64,000 nt of DNA from Pseudonocardia sp. MH-G8 (GTDB taxonomy: Bacteria; Actinomycetota; Actinomycetes; Mycobacteriales; Pseudonocardiaceae): assembly GCF_002262885.1 (NCBI RefSeq), contig NZ_NKYF01000013.1, forward strand, positions 1 to 64,000, written 5' to 3'. The notes below the pieces were generated by a model, which had not been told where the DNA came from, made no database searches, and worked only from the letters and a program-made list of their open reading frames with translations. Positions 34,222 through 43,039 of this stretch are shown here, piece after piece (within the stretch, counting starts at the first letter, position 1; each line of letters begins with the position of its first letter). Made by a program: the position numbers and the translations under genes.

Positions 34222-35664
34222 ATGTCGGTCATGCGGACGCTCTCCGTCGAGCACATCCTGAAACGCGGTGAGGACGCGAACCTCCGACGGACGCTGCGGG
34301 GACGCGACCTCGTCGGCTTCGGCGTCGGGATCATCATCGGCACCGGCATCTTCACCCTCGCGGGGGTGGAGGCGAAGGAACACGCCGGGCCTGCGGTGAC
34401 CCTGTCGTTCGTGATCGGCGCCGTGGTGGCCGCCCTGGCCGCCCTCTGCTACGCGGAGCTGGCCTCCTCGGTGCCGACCGCCGGCTCCGCCTACACCTAC
34501 GCCTTCGCCACCCTCGGCGAGATCTTCGCGTGGATCATCGGCTGGGACCTGCTGCTGGAGTTCGGCCTCGGCCTCGCCGTGGTCTCGCGCAGCTGGTCGG
34601 GCTACCTCGCGAACCTGTTCGGGCTCCCGGAAGTGCTGTTCGGCGAGGCCGCCCCGGTCAACATCGGAGCCGTCCTGATCATCGCTGTGCTCACCGTGGT
34701 CGCGGTGGTCGGGATCCGCGAGTCGTCCCGGCTGACGAACGTACTGGTGGCCGTGAAGCTCGCGGTCTGCGTACTGATCATCGCCGTCGGGCTGTTCTTC
34801 ATCGACGCCGCGAACCTCGTCCCGTTCGTGCCGCCGTCCGTGCCGGCCGCCGAGGACGCCTCGGTGCTCAACCAGCCGGTCGTGGAGGGTGTGCTCGGCA
34901 TGCCGGCCACGCTCTTCGGCGTCGGCGGGATGCTCACCGCGGCCGCCATCGTCTTCTTCGCCTACACCGGCTTCGAGGCGCTGGCGAACCTCGGCGAGGA
35001 GACCAAGAACCCGCGCCGCGACCTGCCGATCGGGCTGCTCGGCGCGCTCGCCGTGTGCGCGCTGCTCTACATCGCGGTGTCCTTCGTGCTCACCGCGATG
35101 GTGCCCTACGACCAGATCGACACCGGCGCCCCGCTGGCCGCGGCGTTCCAGAGCGTGGGCCTGCCCTGGGTCGCCGCCCTGATCTCGCTCGGCGCCGTCA
35201 CCGGGCTCACATCGGTGATGATGGTCGAGCTGGTGACCATCGGGCGGATCGGCTTCGCCATGGGCCGCGACGGCCTGCTGCCGATCCCGATCGGCACCGT
35301 CCACCCGCGCTTCGGCACGCCGCACCGCATGACGATCATCGGCGCCGTCGTCGTCGCGCTGATCGCGGCGACCACGCCGATCTCCGAGCTGGCCGACATG
35401 GTCTCGATCGGCGCGCTCAGCGCCATGATCATCGTGGCCATCGCCGTGCCGGTGCTGCGGCGCACGCGCCCCGACCTCGACCGGCCGTTCCGGGTGCCGT
35501 TCTCACCCGTCGTGCCGATCCTCGCCGCGGTGGCGTGCTTCTACCTGATGCTGAACCTCGAGCTGATCAGCTGGCTGCGGTTCGCCGTCTGGCTGGTGAT
35601 CGGCCTGCTGATCTACGTGTTCTACGGCCGGAAGCACTCGCTCCTGGCCCCCCGCACCAACTGA
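34222..35664 (+). CDS. APC-superfamily amino-acid permease (CAT type)
   Basis: A 480-residue transporter with about 12 membrane segments. GVGIIIGTGIFTLAGVEAKE in helix 1 (about 33-52), CYAELASSVPTAGSAYTYAF (helices 2-3) and FFAYTGFEALANLGEETKNP are typical of the cationic amino-acid transporter branch. It probably imports basic or other amino acids by proton exchange. The ATG at 34222 lacks a strong ribosome binding site (GGTTCCTGAAG). It stops three bases before the convergent downstream gene. Confidence 0.88.
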   Translation: MSVMRTLSVEHILKRGEDANLRRTLRGRDLVGFGVGIIIGTGIFTLAGVEAKEHAGPAVTLSFVIGAVVAALAALCYAELASSVPTAGSAYTYAFATLGEIFAWIIGWDLLLEFGLGLAVVSRSWSGYLANLFGLPEVLFGEAAPVNIGAVLIIAVLTVVAVVGIRESSRLTNVLVAVKLAVCVLIIAVGLFFIDAANLVPFVPPSVPAAEDASVLNQPVVEGVLGMPATLFGVGGMLTAAAIVFFAYTGFEALANLGEETKNPRRDLPIGLLGALAVCALLYIAVSFVLTAMVPYDQIDTGAPLAAAFQSVGLPWVAALISLGAVTGLTSVMMVELVTIGRIGFAMGRDGLLPIPIGTVHPRFGTPHRMTIIGAVVVALIAATTPISELADMVSIGALSAMIIVAIAVPVLRRTRPDLDRPFRVPFSPVVPILAAVACFYLMLNLELISWLRFAVWLVIGLLIYVFYGRKHSLLAPRTN

Positions 35665-35667
35665 GCG

Positions 35668-36420
35668 TCAGACGGGCAGCAGCAGCGCGTGCAGCCGGTC
35701 GAACCCGAGCACCCGGGCCAGGCGCCGCTCGCGCACCAGCCGCAGGTCGAGGGCGCGGATCTGGGCGCTCGTGGGTTCGTACACGCGCCAGCGGCCGTCG
35801 TCGAGCACACCGAGCGCCAGGACGTAGTGGCGCGGTACCAGCGAACCGACCAGCAGCGGCACCGGCCGCCCCGCGGCGAGCGCCGACCCGGCTGCAGCGA
35901 GGGCAGCGGCGAGGTCTGCGGCCGACGCGTCGTCCACCGGGCGCACGCGGTACGGGCCCGCACCCGGCGCGTACCGGCGCAGCCACCCGACCATCCCCCA
36001 CGGGCTCGTACCCAGCGCTTGCGGCCAGAACCGGGCGGACTGGCGGTGCACCTGCCGCTGGCGGGCGTCGTAGCGCGCGCCGAAGCCCGTGACGACTCCC
36101 GCCCGCGCGCCCGCCGCGGCCCCGCCTGCTCCCGCGGCCGCCCGCGCCGGCTGTTCCCCGTCCAGACGCACCGTCTCCGCCGGATCCGCCCAGGCCGCGA
36201 GCGCAACCAGCACCGCGCTGCCGCACGCGGTGGAATCGACCTGGTCGAGCCGCACACCACCACGCCGCTGCTCGCCGAGACCGTTGCCGAGCAGCGGGCG
36301 CCGTCCGCCCGCGAGCGGTCGCACGCGCGCCACCACGGCCGGTTCGGCCCACACCCACCGCAGCGGCGTGCGCCCGGCGAGCGCCCGCACCCGCCGCACC
36401 ACTCCGAACACGGTCCGCAT
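35668..36420 (-). CDS. Putative C39-like cysteine-peptidase-fold protein
   Basis: A 250-residue protein I do not assign to a named family. VDSTACGSAVLVALAAWADP (about 59-78) looks like the catalytic-cysteine helix of papain-like C39 folds. PRHYVLALGVLDDGRWRVYEP (about 201-221) supplies a histidine and a following acidic residue at the usual spacing. No signal peptide is clear. It begins 28 bases after phoD on the same strand, so the two are probably co-transcribed. The peptidase fold is an inference from these motifs. Confidence 0.6.
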   Translation of the reverse strand: MRTVFGVVRRVRALAGRTPLRWVWAEPAVVARVRPLAGGRRPLLGNGLGEQRRGGVRLDQVDSTACGSAVLVALAAWADPAETVRLDGEQPARAAAGAGGAAAGARAGVVTGFGARYDARQRQVHRQSARFWPQALGTSPWGMVGWLRRYAPGAGPYRVRPVDDASAADLAAALAAAGSALAAGRPVPLLVGSLVPRHYVLALGVLDDGRWRVYEPTSAQIRALDLRLVRERRLARVLGFDRLHALLLPV

Positions 36421-36448
36421 GCGTCGATACTCCCTCGCGGGAGGGCCT

Positions 36449-37984
36449 TCACGCCACGGCTTGCAACGAGGTGGACCAGAGCTCACCACCGTCCTGGCCC
36501 CGCAGCACCACACGCAACGCGCCGTCCGGCGCGATCTCCACCTCACCGAAGTGCTGGAACCCGTCTGCGGGCGACGTGTTGGGCGTGGGCGGCGCGTGCT
36601 CGAACACGGCCGCCGGGCCGAACGTGGCGTCCAGTGGGTTCGGACCGAACGCGCCGGCGTGCAGCGGTCCGGACACGAACTCCCAGAACGGGTCGAACTC
36701 GGTGAACCCCGCTCGCTCGGGCGCGTAGTGGTACGCGGCGGAGTAGTGCACATCCGCGGTCAGCCACACCACGTTGCGCACCCGACGCCTGCGCAGCTCC
36801 GAGAGCACCCAGGCGAGCTCCGCCTCCCGTCCGCTCGGCGGACCCGCCACACCGTTCGCGACGGCCTCCCACGCGCTCCCGTCGGGCACGTGGACCCCGA
36901 TCGGCATGTCCGAGGCGACGAACTTCCAGGTGGCCTGCGATGAGGCCAGCGCATCCACCAGCCACCGCGCCTGCCGCGACCCGAGGATGCGCCCCTGCGC
37001 CCCGGTGTTCACGCCGTTGGCGTCGCGGTAGGTGCGCATGTCGAGGACGAACAGCTCGGCGTGCGCTCCGTAGGGCAGCCGCCGGAACACGCGGCCGTCG
37101 ACGGCCCGGCGCGGATCCAGCGGCACCCACTCGCGGTAGGCGCGGAAGGCCCGCTCGGCGAGCACGTCCACGCGCTTCTCCGTGTAGCGGTCGTCGGTGA
37201 GCACCTCGCCCGGGTACCAGTTGTTCGTGACCTCGTGGTCGTCCCACTGGTTGACCTGCGGCACCTGCGCCGCGAACGCACGCACGTTCTCGTCGAGAAG
37301 GTTGTAGGCGTACTGCCCGCGGAACTCGGCGAGCGTCTCGGCCACCTTGAGTTTCTCGGGGGTCACGACGTTGCGCCACGTGCGCCCGTCGGGCAGGGCC
37401 ACGCTCTCGGTGAGTGGGCCGTCGGCGTAGACGGTGTCGCCGCTGTGCAGGAAGAAGTCCGGATCACGATCGGCCATCGAGCGGAAGATCCGCATCCCGC
37501 CGAGATCCGGGTTGATCCCCCAGCCCTGTCCGACGACGTCGCCGGACCAGACGAACCGCACGCCCTCGCTCCGGGCGGGCGGCGTGCGGAACGAACCCGT
37601 CACCGGCTCGCCGGCGACGCGCCCGTCGAGGTCCTCGGCGGTGACGCGGTAGTGCACGGTGCGGCCGTCGCCGAGCACACGCACCGCGCCGGTGAAGTCG
37701 GTGTCCGGCGTGAGGACGGGGCCGACGACGCGGCGCACGTGCTCGAACCCCGGCTCGTCGGAGACCTCGACGACCATCCGCGACGGCCGGTCGGCCCGGG
37801 TCCAGACCAGTCCCGAGCCGCGGATCACGTCGCCCGACTGCACACCGTGGGTCAGCACGGGCCGTTCGGTGCGCACGAGGCCGGGCGCCGCGCGCACCGG
37901 CGTCACGCTGCCGACGGCCGCCGCGAGGCCGCCGAGTGCGGCGGCGCGGAGGAACGAACGGCGGTCGGCGTAGGGAAAGCGCAT
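36449..37984 (-). CDS. phoD: PhoD-like alkaline phosphatase
   Basis: A 511-residue secreted phosphodiesterase/phosphomonoesterase. The Tat signal has RRSFLRA at 8-14, a hydrophobic stretch and a cleavage region near VRAAP (about 30-34). The mature part has the PhoD N-terminal domain (HGVQSGDV, VWTRAD) and the metallophosphatase core with FLHSGDTVYADGP, QVPQVNQWDDHEVTNNW and LTADVHYSAA, which carry metal ligands. It would release phosphate outside the cell. No PHO box was identified in the 164-base gap to the divergent gene. Confidence 0.93.
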   Translation of the reverse strand: MRFPYADRRSFLRAAALGGLAAAVGSVTPVRAAPGLVRTERPVLTHGVQSGDVIRGSGLVWTRADRPSRMVVEVSDEPGFEHVRRVVGPVLTPDTDFTGAVRVLGDGRTVHYRVTAEDLDGRVAGEPVTGSFRTPPARSEGVRFVWSGDVVGQGWGINPDLGGMRIFRSMADRDPDFFLHSGDTVYADGPLTESVALPDGRTWRNVVTPEKLKVAETLAEFRGQYAYNLLDENVRAFAAQVPQVNQWDDHEVTNNWYPGEVLTDDRYTEKRVDVLAERAFRAYREWVPLDPRRAVDGRVFRRLPYGAHAELFVLDMRTYRDANGVNTGAQGRILGSRQARWLVDALASSQATWKFVASDMPIGVHVPDGSAWEAVANGVAGPPSGREAELAWVLSELRRRRVRNVVWLTADVHYSAAYHYAPERAGFTEFDPFWEFVSGPLHAGAFGPNPLDATFGPAAVFEHAPPTPNTSPADGFQHFGEVEIAPDGALRVVLRGQDGGELWSTSLQAVA

Positions 37985-38148
37985 GCGCCCTGGTCTAGCC
38001 CATCCGGGTGAACGGGCGCCGGTACGCGGGTGAACAGTCACTCCGCGACACCCTGATCGACGAGATCGAGTCACACCGCCGGTCAAGCGCCGACCACGGC
38101 CGGTCCTCGACGTCAGCGGGGCCTGGACCCGCCGCTACAGTCGCTCCC

Positions 38149-38570
38149 ATGGTCGAGATCACGCCCGAGGTCCGCGCGTTCCTCACCCACGGCACCCGCA
38201 CCGGCAAGGTGGGCTACCTCGCCGCCGACGGACGGCCCTTGGTCGCCCCGGTCTGGTTCGTGCTCTCCGGCGACGAGCTGCTGTTCAACACCGGCGCGGG
38301 CACCGCCAAGGGACGCGCGATCGCCCGGGACCCGCGGCTGGTGCTCTGCGTCGACCTGGAGGACCGCCGTTCGCGTTCGTCCAGATCCAGGGCACGGCCA
38401 CGATCTCGACCGATCCCGACGAGCTCCTGGAGACTGCCACCGCGATCGGCGGTCGCTACATGGGCGCCGACCGGGCGGAGGAGTTCGGGAAGCGCAACGG
38501 CGTTCCCGGCGAGCTCGTCGTCCGCCTGCAGCCGACCCGCATCATCGCCGAGCTCGACATGACCGGCTGA
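38149..38570 (+). pseudogene. Frameshifted PPOX-class F420-dependent reductase
   Basis: The frame from the ATG at 38149 encodes VEITPEVRAFLTHGTRTGKV, then LVAPVWFVLSGDELLFNTGA and RLVLCVDLED, typical of small split-barrel F420 or flavin reductases. Near 38362-38368 the frame breaks. One missing base in a C-run (GGACCGCCG where GGACCCGCCG is expected) shifts it, and similarity continues in another frame as FAFVQIQGTATIS to a stop at 38570. The total is 422 bases, one short of a 140-residue gene. It is a recent pseudogene or a sequencing error. Confidence 0.8.
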
Positions 38571-38672
38571 CCGACGCACCACCGCGCCCTGAGTGCACGC
38601 GTGTCGCGCTCCGCCCCCCGCGAGTCGAGCCGCCAACCCGAGTCGCGCCAACCCCGCGAGTCGCGCCACCAA

Positions 38673-38792
38673 CCACGCGAGTCGGGGCCCTAGCCACGCG
38701 AGTCGGGGCCCTAGCCACGCGAGTCGGGGCCCTAGCCACGCGAGTCGGGGCCCTAGCCACGCGAGTCGGGGCCCTAGCCACGCGAGTCGGGG
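38673..38792. repeat. 21-bp tandem array, five exact copies
   Basis: CCACGCGAGTCGGGGCCCTA plus G is repeated exactly from 38673 to 38777 (five units), then partly to 38792. Degenerate units precede it from about 38618. Read on the other strand it is the same 21-base family (CCCGACTCGCG) as at 4.83 and 39.2 kb. The copies are contiguous with no spacers, so it is not a CRISPR array. Confidence 0.9.
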
Positions 38793-38839
38793 ATCAGCTT
38801 GATCGTTCTCACCCGCACTTGAACTCGCCGCGGGCCGCG

Positions 38840-38895
38840 CTGATGTACGGCTCGCAACGATCAACAGGCGAAGATCGCCGCGAGAAGTACATCAG
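38840..38895. repeat. Symmetric palindrome
   Basis: CTGATGTAC (38840-38848) pairs exactly with 38887-38895, CTCGC (38851-38855) with 38880-38884, and GATC (38859-38862) with 38873-38876. All share one centre. TGTACGGCTCGCA resembles the TACGACTCGCA ends of the 31.1/55.3-kb palindrome, so it may be a diverged relative. Confidence 0.7.
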
Positions 38896-39196
38896 GGTCG
38901 CCCAGACCGCCGTGGTGTGCGTATCGAATCGATCATCGCCGTTCGGGTGTCTGATCCGCACGTCCGTTACGAGGCCGCCCAACCGTACGTACACCTCGAA
39001 CCAGAACGTTCATGTCCTCGCCAGCACGGGCCCCGTCCGCCTCGCGACCCACATGCTGAGCCGCGACTCATGCGCTTTCAGGCACCGACTCACGGCCCCA
39101 CGTCACACCGCGACTCGGGGGCGCACCGAAGCCCGAGTCGCAGAGACTCAGGAGCGCGAATCGCACGCACCCTTACGCCGACTGGCGGAGGTCAGG
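38896..39196. other. Non-coding stretch between repeat arrays
   Basis: About 300 bases with no supported gene. They hold scattered fragments of nearby repeats (CGATCATCGCC near 38930, CGTACGTACACCTCG near 38984, CCGCGACTCGGGG near 39107, CCCGAGTCGCAGAGACTC near 39132). It reads as decayed repeat material. Confidence 0.4.
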
Positions 39197-39365
39197 GCCC
39201 GACTCGCGGGGGTCAGAGCCCGACTCGCGGGTGTCACGGCGCAACTCGCGGGGGGTAGGGCGCGACTCGCGGGACTCAGAGCCCGACTCGCGGGGGGTAG
39301 GGCGCGACTCGCGGGACTCAGGGCGCGACTCGCGGGGCTCAGGGCCCCGACTCGCGGGAGTCCAG
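39197..39365. repeat. 21-bp array, opposite orientation
   Basis: Seven units of exactly 21 bases start at 39197, 39218, 39239, 39260, 39281, 39302 and 39323; an eighth of 22 bases follows. The consensus is GCSCGACTCGCGGGNNTMRG plus one base. Positions 1-14 are nearly fixed while 15-19 vary. It faces the 38.67-kb array of the same family and ends about 55 bases before the stop of the DUF6457 gene. Confidence 0.88.
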
Positions 39366-39419
39366 GGCGCGGCTCGCGTTCCTGGCACCTCGGCTCGCGG
39401 AGGTCGTCCCGGGTGGGGG

Positions 39420-39734
39420 TCAGGCTCGGCGGCTCTGGTCGTTGGCGGGGGTGCCGCGTTCGGCGTCGCTCCGCCAGCCGTCGGCCAGCGCACTGATCTT
39501 CTGGGCGTAGTCGCGCGCCGCGACCGCCGGGTCCTCGGCGCGTCCCGCGGCCACGCCGACCAGGAACGCGGTGACCGGGGCGCCGGGGCGGGACACACCG
39601 TGTGCCACGTCGGAGGTCAGGTCCAGCACCATGTCGACGCTGCTGGCGGTGTCCAGCGCGCCCTCCAGACCCAACTCGCGCACCACGGCGGTGACCCACT
39701 CGGACAGGGCGCTCGCATCACTGCTCTCAGCCAC
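39420..39734 (-). CDS. DUF6457-family small protein
   Basis: A 104-residue soluble protein: LSEWVTAVVRELGLEGALD, then VLDLTSDVAHGVSRPGAPVT and FLVGVAAGRAEDP. This pattern matches the small DUF6457 proteins often found beside molybdenum-cofactor or formate-dehydrogenase genes. No such enzyme is in the window, but the oxalate/formate-type transporter is directly upstream, which fits a formate- or oxalate-related locus. The molecular function is unknown. Confidence 0.75.
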   Translation of the reverse strand: MAESSDASALSEWVTAVVRELGLEGALDTASSVDMVLDLTSDVAHGVSRPGAPVTAFLVGVAAGRAEDPAVAARDYAQKISALADGWRSDAERGTPANDQSRRA

Positions 39735-39784
39735 GTCGCGACCCTAACCGCGCGCCCGTCCATCCGCTCGGCGGCATCGGCGCC

Positions 39785-39925
39785 TCACCCACCGAACAGA
39801 GCGGGGATCCGCTCGACCAGCTTGTACAGCCCGTACAGGAACGGCACGACCACCCAGACCCAGGCCAGCCACGCGACGGCGGGCGGCCCGGACCGGGTAC
39901 CCGTGGTCTCCGCGTTCGCGTTCAT
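39785..39925 (-). CDS. MFS transporter small subunit
   Basis: A 46-residue protein with one membrane helix (VAWLAWVWVVVPFLYGLYKL, about 17-36), which I recognise as the small subunit type encoded after oxalate/formate-antiporter-family carriers. Its ATG overlaps the carrier stop (ATGA at 39922-39925), so the two should be made together. It may stabilise or regulate the carrier. Confidence 0.78.
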   Translation of the reverse strand: MNANAETTGTRSGPPAVAWLAWVWVVVPFLYGLYKLVERIPALFGG

Positions 39926-41307
39926 GCCTTCGCCCCCGTCCTGCCCGCGACCACGTCGGCCGGTTCGTGGTAGCGCTCGTTCACCGGCCGGATCAGCTCG
40001 TTGCAGACGAAGCCCACGACGAGCAAACCGATCATGATCGAGAACGCCAAGGTGTACACCGCGGGGCCTTCCTGCCCGGCCGCCTCCTGCGCGTCGGCGA
40101 TCCCGTTCACGATCACCGGGCCGAGCACCCCTGCCGTGGACCACGCGGTGAGCAGGCGGCCGTGGATGGCGCCGACCTGGTAGGTGCCGAACAGGTCGCG
40201 CAGGTACGCCGGCACCGTCGCGAAGCCCGCCCCGTAGAACGAGATGATCAGCATCGAGGCGATCACGAAGACCGCCTGGTTGGTGTCGCCCAGGAGGGTG
40301 ATGAGCAGGTACAGCAGCGCCCCGACGCCGAGGTACATGCGGTAGATGTTCTTGCGGCCGATCAGGTCAGAGGTCGAGGACCAGACGAAGCGGCCGAGCA
40401 TGTTCGCGAGCGACAGGATCGCGACGAAGCCGGCCGCGGCAGCCGCGATCTGCGTGCCCGCGTCCGGGAAGTAGTCCTGGAAGATCGGCGACGCCCGCTC
40501 GAGGATGCCGATTCCCGCGGTGACGTTGAACGTCAGCACGACCCACAGCAGCCAGAACTGGGGCGTCCGGATCGCGTTGTTCGCCGACACGTTCGCCGTG
40601 GTGATCAGCGAGCCCGTCTTCGCCTCGGCCGGGTGCCAGCCCGCGGGCCGCCAGTCGTCAGCGGGCACCCGCACGAGCAGCCAGCCCACCGACATGAACA
40701 CCGCGTACACGACCCCGTGGACGAGGAAGGCCATCGCGATGCCGCCGGCCTGCGCGTCGTCGCCGGTGGCGCCGAACCCGCTGAGCATCGACGCCGACCA
40801 CGGCGACGCGATCAGCGCTCCGCCGCCGAAGCCCATGATCGCCAGGCCGGTGGCCATGCCCGGGCGGTCCGGGAACCACTTGATCAGCGTGGACACCGGT
40901 GAGATGTAGCCGATCCCCAGGCCGATCCCGCCGATCACCCCGTACCCGAGGACGACCAGCCAGTACTGGTTCAGCCACACGCCGAGCGCCGACACCAGGA
41001 AGCCGGTGGAGAAGCAGACCGTGGCGATGAACATCGCCCAGCGGGGGCCGTTGCGGTCGACGGCGGTGCCGAACACCGCCGCGGAGACCCCGAGCATCAC
41101 GATGCCCAGCGTGAACGGCAGCGCGGTCAGCGTGCCCGCCGCAGCGTTGCCCTCCAACATGGTGGCCGCGAGCGGGTTCTTGAAGACGCTCCAGGCGTAC
41201 GCCTGACCGATCGCGAGGTGGATCGAGAGTGCCGCCGGCGGCACGAGCCACCTGCTCCATCCCGGCGGCGCGACGATCCGCTCGCGTTGCAGGAACCCGG
41301 CGGTCAT
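39922..41307 (-). CDS. OFA-family MFS transporter
   Basis: A 461-residue carrier with 12 membrane segments. SIHLAIGQAYAWSVFKNPL in helix 1 and YGVIGGIGLGIGYISPVSTL in helix 4 are hallmarks of the oxalate:formate antiporter family; WFPDRPGMATGLAIMGFGGG follows. It would exchange or import small carboxylates such as oxalate, formate or pyruvate. It leads a three-gene run with the 46-residue subunit and the DUF6457 protein. A perfect palindrome, ACGTGCACGT (41361-41370), 54 bases upstream could be an operator. Confidence 0.9.
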   Translation of the reverse strand: MTAGFLQRERIVAPPGWSRWLVPPAALSIHLAIGQAYAWSVFKNPLAATMLEGNAAAGTLTALPFTLGIVMLGVSAAVFGTAVDRNGPRWAMFIATVCFSTGFLVSALGVWLNQYWLVVLGYGVIGGIGLGIGYISPVSTLIKWFPDRPGMATGLAIMGFGGGALIASPWSASMLSGFGATGDDAQAGGIAMAFLVHGVVYAVFMSVGWLLVRVPADDWRPAGWHPAEAKTGSLITTANVSANNAIRTPQFWLLWVVLTFNVTAGIGILERASPIFQDYFPDAGTQIAAAAAGFVAILSLANMLGRFVWSSTSDLIGRKNIYRMYLGVGALLYLLITLLGDTNQAVFVIASMLIISFYGAGFATVPAYLRDLFGTYQVGAIHGRLLTAWSTAGVLGPVIVNGIADAQEAAGQEGPAVYTLAFSIMIGLLVVGFVCNELIRPVNERYHEPADVVAGRTGAKA

Positions 41308-41491
41308 GGCAGCTCCCTAGTGGCGTCACAAGACACGTCCGCGTGAACCTAGATCGCGATACGTGCACGTGCAACTGCTGTTCGGGCAGGTGGACCGCCG
41401 GCGAGCCGGGCACCGCGACCGGCGGGCCCATCCGCCGCCGAACGGTCGACGAACGGCGCACCAACTGTGCGGCCGGGTGCGGTACCCACAG

Positions 41492-41527
41492 CACGACGCC
41501 GGCCCGCAGTAGCGGACCGGCGTCGTG
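41492..41527 (-). terminator. clpX terminator
   Basis: A 16-base stem (arms 41492-41507 and 41512-41527, CACGACGCCGG core) has one mismatch and the tetraloop AGTA. It lies 44 bases after the clpX stop in the direction of transcription and probably ends the clpP-clpX transcripts. Confidence 0.8.
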
Positions 41528-41570
41528 GTGGTGCCGTGTGGTGTGTGGCTCGGTGCCCGAGCCCGCCCGT

Positions 41571-42854
41571 TCAGGCGGAGCGCTCGCGGCGCTCCCGACG
41601 GGGCGGAGTGCGCGGCACGATGGTGGGGTTGACGTTGCTGCGCACCGTCTGCCCGGTAACGACCACCTTCGCCACGTCGTCGCGGCTCGGGATGTCGTAC
41701 ATGACGGGCAGCAGGACCTCTTCCATGATCGCCCGCAGGCCACGGGCGCCGGTGCCGCGCAGGATGGCTTGGTCGGCCACGGCCTCGAGCGCGTCCTCGG
41801 TGAACTCCAGCTCCACGCCATCCATCTCGAACAGCTTGCGGTACTGCTTCACCAGGGCGTTGCGCGGCTCGGTGAGGATCTTGACCAGGGCGTCCTTGTC
41901 CAGCGAGGTGACCGAGGCGGTGATCGGCAGGCGACCGATGAACTCGGGGATCAGGCCGAACTTGATGAGGTCCTCGGGCAAGGTGTCCCCGAAGCTCTCG
42001 GACGTGTCGAGGTCGCGCTTCGAGCGGATCTCGGCGCCGAACCCCAGCCCGCGCTTGCCCACCCGGTCGCCGATGATCTTCTCGAGGCCGGCGAACGCGC
42101 CCGCCACGATGAAGAGGACGTTGGTGGTGTCGATCTGGATGAACTCCTGGTGGGGGTGCTTGCGCCCGCCCTGCGGCGGCACGCTCGCGGTGGTGCCCTC
42201 CAGGATCTTCAGCAGCGCCTGCTGCACGCCCTCGCCGGAGACGTCGCGCGTGATCGACGGGTTCTCCGACTTGCGCGCGATCTTGTCGACCTCGTCGATG
42301 TAGATGATGCCGGTCTCGGCGCGCTTGACGTCGTAGTCTGCGGCCTGGATCAGCTTCAGCAGGATGTTCTCGACGTCCTCGCCCACGTACCCGGCCTCGG
42401 TGAGTGCCGTGGCATCGGCGATCGCGAACGGCACGTTCAGCAGCTTGGCCAGCGTCTGCGCGAGGTAGGTCTTGCCACAGCCGGTGGGGCCGAGCATGAG
42501 GATGTTGGACTTGGCGATCTCGATGCCGTCGCCGTTGTCGCCGCCGGTGCGGCGCTCGCCCGCCTGGATGCGCTTGTAGTGGTTGTAGACCGCCACCGAC
42601 AGCGTGCGCTTGGTCTGCGACTGACCGACGACGTACTGGTCGAGGAAGTCGTGGATCTCGGCGGGCTTGGGCAACTCGTCGAGCTTGACCTCACCGGCCT
42701 CGGCCAGCTCTTCCTCGATGATCTCGTTGCAGAGATCGATGCACTCGTCGCAGATGTAGACGCCAGGGCCGGCGATCAGTTTCTTGACCTGCTTCTGGCT
42801 CTTCCCGCAGAACGAGCACTTGAGCAGATCACCGCCGTCGCCGATGCGTGCCAT
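41571..42854 (-). CDS. clpX: ClpX, ATPase subunit of ClpXP
   Basis: ClpX unfolds tagged proteins and feeds them to ClpP. The 427-residue protein has the zinc-binding domain with C13, C16, C35 and C38, Walker A GPTGCGKT (122-129), the pore loop GYVGED, Walker B IIYIDEVDKIA, and an LGFG loop (RGLGFGAE) corresponding to the IGF loop that docks on ClpP. It lies 185 bases after clpP2, enough for its own promoter. The order clpX-clpP2-clpP1-tig is the conserved actinomycete one. Confidence 0.97.
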   Translation of the reverse strand: MARIGDGGDLLKCSFCGKSQKQVKKLIAGPGVYICDECIDLCNEIIEEELAEAGEVKLDELPKPAEIHDFLDQYVVGQSQTKRTLSVAVYNHYKRIQAGERRTGGDNGDGIEIAKSNILMLGPTGCGKTYLAQTLAKLLNVPFAIADATALTEAGYVGEDVENILLKLIQAADYDVKRAETGIIYIDEVDKIARKSENPSITRDVSGEGVQQALLKILEGTTASVPPQGGRKHPHQEFIQIDTTNVLFIVAGAFAGLEKIIGDRVGKRGLGFGAEIRSKRDLDTSESFGDTLPEDLIKFGLIPEFIGRLPITASVTSLDKDALVKILTEPRNALVKQYRKLFEMDGVELEFTEDALEAVADQAILRGTGARGLRAIMEEVLLPVMYDIPSRDDVAKVVVTGQTVRSNVNPTIVPRTPPRRERRERSA

Positions 42855-43039
42855 GAGTGCAGACCCCAAATCCTCTTCTGCGCTGCCCCGGCGGGTCCGG
42901 GAGGCGCGCTCTCTGGACGGTACCCGTCCGACGCGAACTCCGGGGAGCTTCGCGCACCGGAGATTCGGCAACGGGTCGGCGGACGGTCGGTGCCGGGACC
43001 GTCACGGCCCCGGCAGCCGACCACGCCTGGAGAAAATTG

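Noticed and set aside
38618..39365. Possible CRISPR arrays
   Set aside because: The repeats are contiguous or diverge gradually, without unique spacers of constant length, and no cas genes are present.
38542..39496. Open frames encoding heptad-like ARLAG or LAWLGPR repeats over the repeat arrays
   Set aside because: They are the 21-base repeats read in frame; 21 is a multiple of three, so the frame stays open. No start signals and no family similarity.
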